Source: Bacillota bacterium | GTDB taxonomy: Bacteria; Bacillota_C; Negativicutes; JAEYSJ01 | Length of the DNA stretch: 26,440 nt | Reading direction: 5' to 3' | NCBI GenBank assembly: GCA_023434855.1 | Contig: JAEYSJ010000037.1 | Span: 1 to 26,440, forward strand | Shown: piece after piece, positions 24,261 through 26,440 of the stretch | Layout: each line of letters begins with the position of its first letter | Numbering within the stretch: position 1 is the stretch's first letter | Program-made: the position numbers and the translations under genes | The notes under the pieces: generated by a model | What the model was told of the DNA's origin: nothing | Databases searched by the model: none | What the model saw: the letters and a program-made list of their open reading frames with translations, nothing else

Positions 24261-24314
24261 TTAATAAAAAATTAACGTAATATTAACCCAATACCTGATG
24301 CCATGTTTTAGAAT
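24261..24314 (+). promoter_or_regulatory. Pho-box-like array between phoR and the EAL-CBS-GGDEF gene
   Basis: TTAATA (24261-24266), TTAACG (24272-24277) and TTAACC (24283-24288) recur at exactly 11-bp steps. TAGAAT (24309-24314), a -10-like hexamer, follows after 20 bp, pointing at the EAL-CBS-GGDEF gene. Because TTAA is self-complementary, the same array also reads as TTAATA/TTAATT/TTAATT towards phoR, so it may serve both divergent genes. Confidence 0.55.
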
Positions 24315-24369
24315 TTAAAATAATTGATGCGGAAAATAATGTCGAATTAGAATGGAGAATGGAGAGCAG

Positions 24370-26235
24370 ATGAAGCGGGGGAAACGTATGATCATATCGG
24401 GCTGGGAAATGCCTAATATTTCAGGTAGTCTGGCAATTAAAAGTGAAGAGTCGGTCAAAAGCAGCCAAGAAGACTTGATAGCATTTAACGAACTTAGCAG
24501 TATTATTGAGAATAAAAGTATACGGTCCGTCTTTCAGCCAATAATTTCCTTATTTGATGGCGCCACTTTGGGTTATGAGGCTCTCAGCCGCGGTCCCCAG
24601 GGCTCCATATTGGAACAGCCCGGCAAGCTATTTGCGGCAGCAGAGAAATTTAACAAGGTCTGGGAATTAGAGTTTCTGTGCCGGACTAGGGCTTTAGAAA
24701 AGGCTACATCCATATTGCCTCAACTCCCGGACAGAATGCTGTTTATTAATGTTGACCCCAAGGTGATCAATGACGTACGTTTTCAAAAGGGCGTAACCAA
24801 GGAAATGCTGGCCCAATATGGTATTGACACTACTAACATAATTTTTGAGATTACCGAAAAAACTTCAGTCGAGGACTACCGGAGTTTTCGCTGTGTCCTG
24901 GACAATTATACGAGCCAAGGCTATAAGATCGCTATAGACGACACAGGTTCCGGCTATTCGGGTTTGAGGCTGCTGGCCGAAACCCGTCCCCAGTTTGTCA
25001 AAATTGATATGGCCTTAGTACGCGATATTGATAAAGATACAATTAAACAAGCACTGATAAGATCATTTCAGGAGTTTGCCACAGTCACTAATATGAAGAT
25101 TATTGCCGAAGGGATTGAAACAGCAGATGAACTCATAACCCTTATTAAAATTGGTATACCTTATGGTCAGGGCTATTTTTTACAAAAGCCGTCCCCGCAG
25201 TTTTTAGAAGCAGGCCAGCAGGTAAAAAAGATTATTATACAGCAAAACGATCAAAAAAAGCGGGAGTTTTTTCATACCCCTGTTACGATTCCTATTGGCG
25301 AGATAGTAAGGCTGGATAGTACTTTTCCCCCGGCGACCGCCGGATGCCAGGCTGTTGATTACTTTAATGCCAACCCCAATATAATGGGCGTTACTATTGT
25401 ACATGACGGTAAGCCGGTGGGCCTTTTAATGAAAGATAAGTTTTTTACCAACCTCGCTACCCAGTATGGGACAGCTGTATATTTGAACAGGCCGGTAAGT
25501 TTGCTGATGGATAGGAATCCGTTGATTGTCGACTATAACACCCCGCTGGAGCAGGTGACAAAATCAGCGATATCAAGGGATGAAGCCAGATTATATGATT
25601 ATATTGTCGTTACCCAGCAGAACAAGTACTATGGTGTTACCACCATAAAATGCCTATTGGAGAAAACAACCCAGTTAGAAGTTAACAGGGCCAAACATAC
25701 CAATCCGCTGAGTGGTTTGCCTGGTAATATTCTTATCGAGGAAAAGCTGAGACAGGTGGTTGAAGCAACTGATAGGGATTTCGCCGTGCTATACTTCGAT
25801 CTGGATAATTTCAAAGCATATAATGATGTATACGGTTTTGAAAATGGGGATAAAATTCTTTGCCTGACCGGACAGCTTATCCAACAACAATTAGCGGGTA
25901 TGGCTGCGGAAGGCTTTTTAGGTCATATTGGCGGGGATGATTTCATCGCCGTGCTGAAAGGCGCCGATGTAGTAAAGGTATGCCAAGATATTATTGATAG
26001 CTTTGATATCCGGATAAAGGACTTTTACACTGAGGAAGATCAGCAACGCGGCTACATAATTTCAAAAAACCGCCATGGCACACATGAACAGTTTCCCATT
26101 ATAAGTTTATCGATAGGAGTAGTCACTAATAAAAGCCGTAATTTTTATAGTGTTGCCGAATTAGGCAAAGCGGCAGGTACGGTTAAAAAACAATGTAAAA
26201 TGAATTGGAAAAGTTGCTATTGTGTTTTAGGTTGA
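24370..26235 (+). CDS. EAL-CBS-GGDEF bifunctional c-di-GMP protein
   Basis: About 621 residues, soluble. The EAL phosphodiesterase domain (about 30-275) has EALSRGP, INVDP, EITEKTS, IDDTGSGYS, KIDMALVR, AEGIET and GQGYFLQKP, so catalytic and metal residues appear complete. A CBS pair follows (about 300-430, GKPVGLLMKDKF, RPVSLLMDRNPLIVD), then a GGDEF domain (about 440-610) with NPLSGLPGN and active loop GGDDF. It can in principle both make and degrade c-di-GMP; the CBS part may sense a nucleotide. No inhibitory RxxD is found. In-frame ATGs occur at 24352, 24370 and 24388; GGAGAG before 24370 favours that one. It is a paralogue of the protein at 16944-17984 with an added EAL domain. Its last 9 bp overlap the convergent glycosylase gene. 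Confidence 0.9.
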   Translation: MKRGKRMIISGWEMPNISGSLAIKSEESVKSSQEDLIAFNELSSIIENKSIRSVFQPIISLFDGATLGYEALSRGPQGSILEQPGKLFAAAEKFNKVWELEFLCRTRALEKATSILPQLPDRMLFINVDPKVINDVRFQKGVTKEMLAQYGIDTTNIIFEITEKTSVEDYRSFRCVLDNYTSQGYKIAIDDTGSGYSGLRLLAETRPQFVKIDMALVRDIDKDTIKQALIRSFQEFATVTNMKIIAEGIETADELITLIKIGIPYGQGYFLQKPSPQFLEAGQQVKKIIIQQNDQKKREFFHTPVTIPIGEIVRLDSTFPPATAGCQAVDYFNANPNIMGVTIVHDGKPVGLLMKDKFFTNLATQYGTAVYLNRPVSLLMDRNPLIVDYNTPLEQVTKSAISRDEARLYDYIVVTQQNKYYGVTTIKCLLEKTTQLEVNRAKHTNPLSGLPGNILIEEKLRQVVEATDRDFAVLYFDLDNFKAYNDVYGFENGDKILCLTGQLIQQQLAGMAAEGFLGHIGGDDFIAVLKGADVVKVCQDIIDSFDIRIKDFYTEEDQQRGYIISKNRHGTHEQFPIISLSIGVVTNKSRNFYSVAELGKAAGTVKKQCKMNWKSCYCVLG

Positions 26236-26440
26236 CCGCCTGGCGTCGCGGCGGGCGGAAAATTGGGCCAATAAATCAGGCTGGGTTGCCGATTTTAAGT
26301 TGTAATCCGGCACAAGTTCCCGGCATTTGGTTACTGCCGCCTGGAGGTCATAAAACACTTCCCATTTGGCTTTAACCAGTTCTTTACCGGTTAATCTTAA
26401 TAAATAGGCCGGGTGATAGGTGGCAATGGCGGGTATGCCG
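26227..26440 (-). CDS. Uracil-DNA glycosylase family 4, C-terminal part (cut by window edge)
   Basis: Seventy C-terminal codons and the stop (TAA at 26227-26229) are read on the minus strand; the rest lies beyond the right edge. The visible start of the fragment, GIPAIATYHPAYLLR, is the conserved C-terminal DNA-binding motif (HPxxLLR) of type-4/5 uracil-DNA glycosylases. It is followed by WEVFYDLQAAV, the usual last helix of the domain, and a basic tail. The enzyme removes uracil from DNA to start base-excision repair. The catalytic N-terminal part and the Fe-S cysteines are not visible. It overlaps the end of the EAL-CBS-GGDEF gene tail-to-tail, with no terminator between them. Confidence 0.75.
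   Translation of the reverse strand, partial: GIPAIATYHPAYLLRLTGKELVKAKWEVFYDLQAAVTKCRELVPDYNLKSATQPDLLAQFSARRDARRST

Overview
The window looks like chromosome of an endospore-forming, anaerobic or microaerobic Firmicute, most plausibly a Negativicute of the Sporomusaceae type. This is an inference. It rests on the sporulation genes (spo0F, fin, spoVT, a SpoVB/YabM-like flippase), the moderate-GC codon use, and the mix of Firmicute gene order with c-di-GMP and sulfur-transfer proteins. No rRNA, tRNA or CRISPR array was seen. Both ends cut through genes: an ArsR regulator at the left and a uracil-DNA glycosylase at the right.

Left part (1-5.4 kb). A minus-strand pair encodes a four-module persulfide-handling flavoprotein (CoA-disulfide reductase, rhodanese, TusA, DsrE) followed by an ArsR-family repressor. 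A dyad lies in the spacer and -10 of the shared promoter. Divergent to it is spo0F, behind a near-consensus sigma-H promoter. Then come a zinc-ribbon protein of unknown function and a membrane-anchored LysM-M23 peptidoglycan hydrolase.

Sporulation and housekeeping block (5.4-14.4 kb). The order fin-mfd-spoVT-yabM-like-mazG is that of Bacillus subtilis. Directly upstream of fin, where Bacillus has pth, sits a tiny membrane protein with PrsW-like glutamic protease motifs. It shares a two-gene unit with fin behind a perfect match to the sigma-F consensus. spoVT has a sigma-G-like promoter. HU follows mazG. Two MITE-like inverted-repeat elements occupy the largest intergenic gaps.

Phosphate block (14.6-26.2 kb). 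It holds phoB-pstB-phoU, a CBS-GGDEF protein, an EmrB-type MFS pump, a DUF169 protein, a PIN-PhoH protein, phoR and an EAL-CBS-GGDEF protein. Direct repeats of TTAACA-like hexamers at exact 11-bp periodicity (Pho-box style) lie upstream of pstB, the CBS-GGDEF gene, the PhoH gene and the EAL-CBS-GGDEF gene. In the first two and the fourth, a -10 hexamer lies 20-21 bp after the last repeat. The sequence therefore suggests a local PhoB/PhoR regulon that includes two paralogous c-di-GMP enzymes, linking phosphate starvation to c-di-GMP.

The two most original signals are the sigma-F-driven mini-PrsW/fin operon and the Pho-box-associated c-di-GMP pair.
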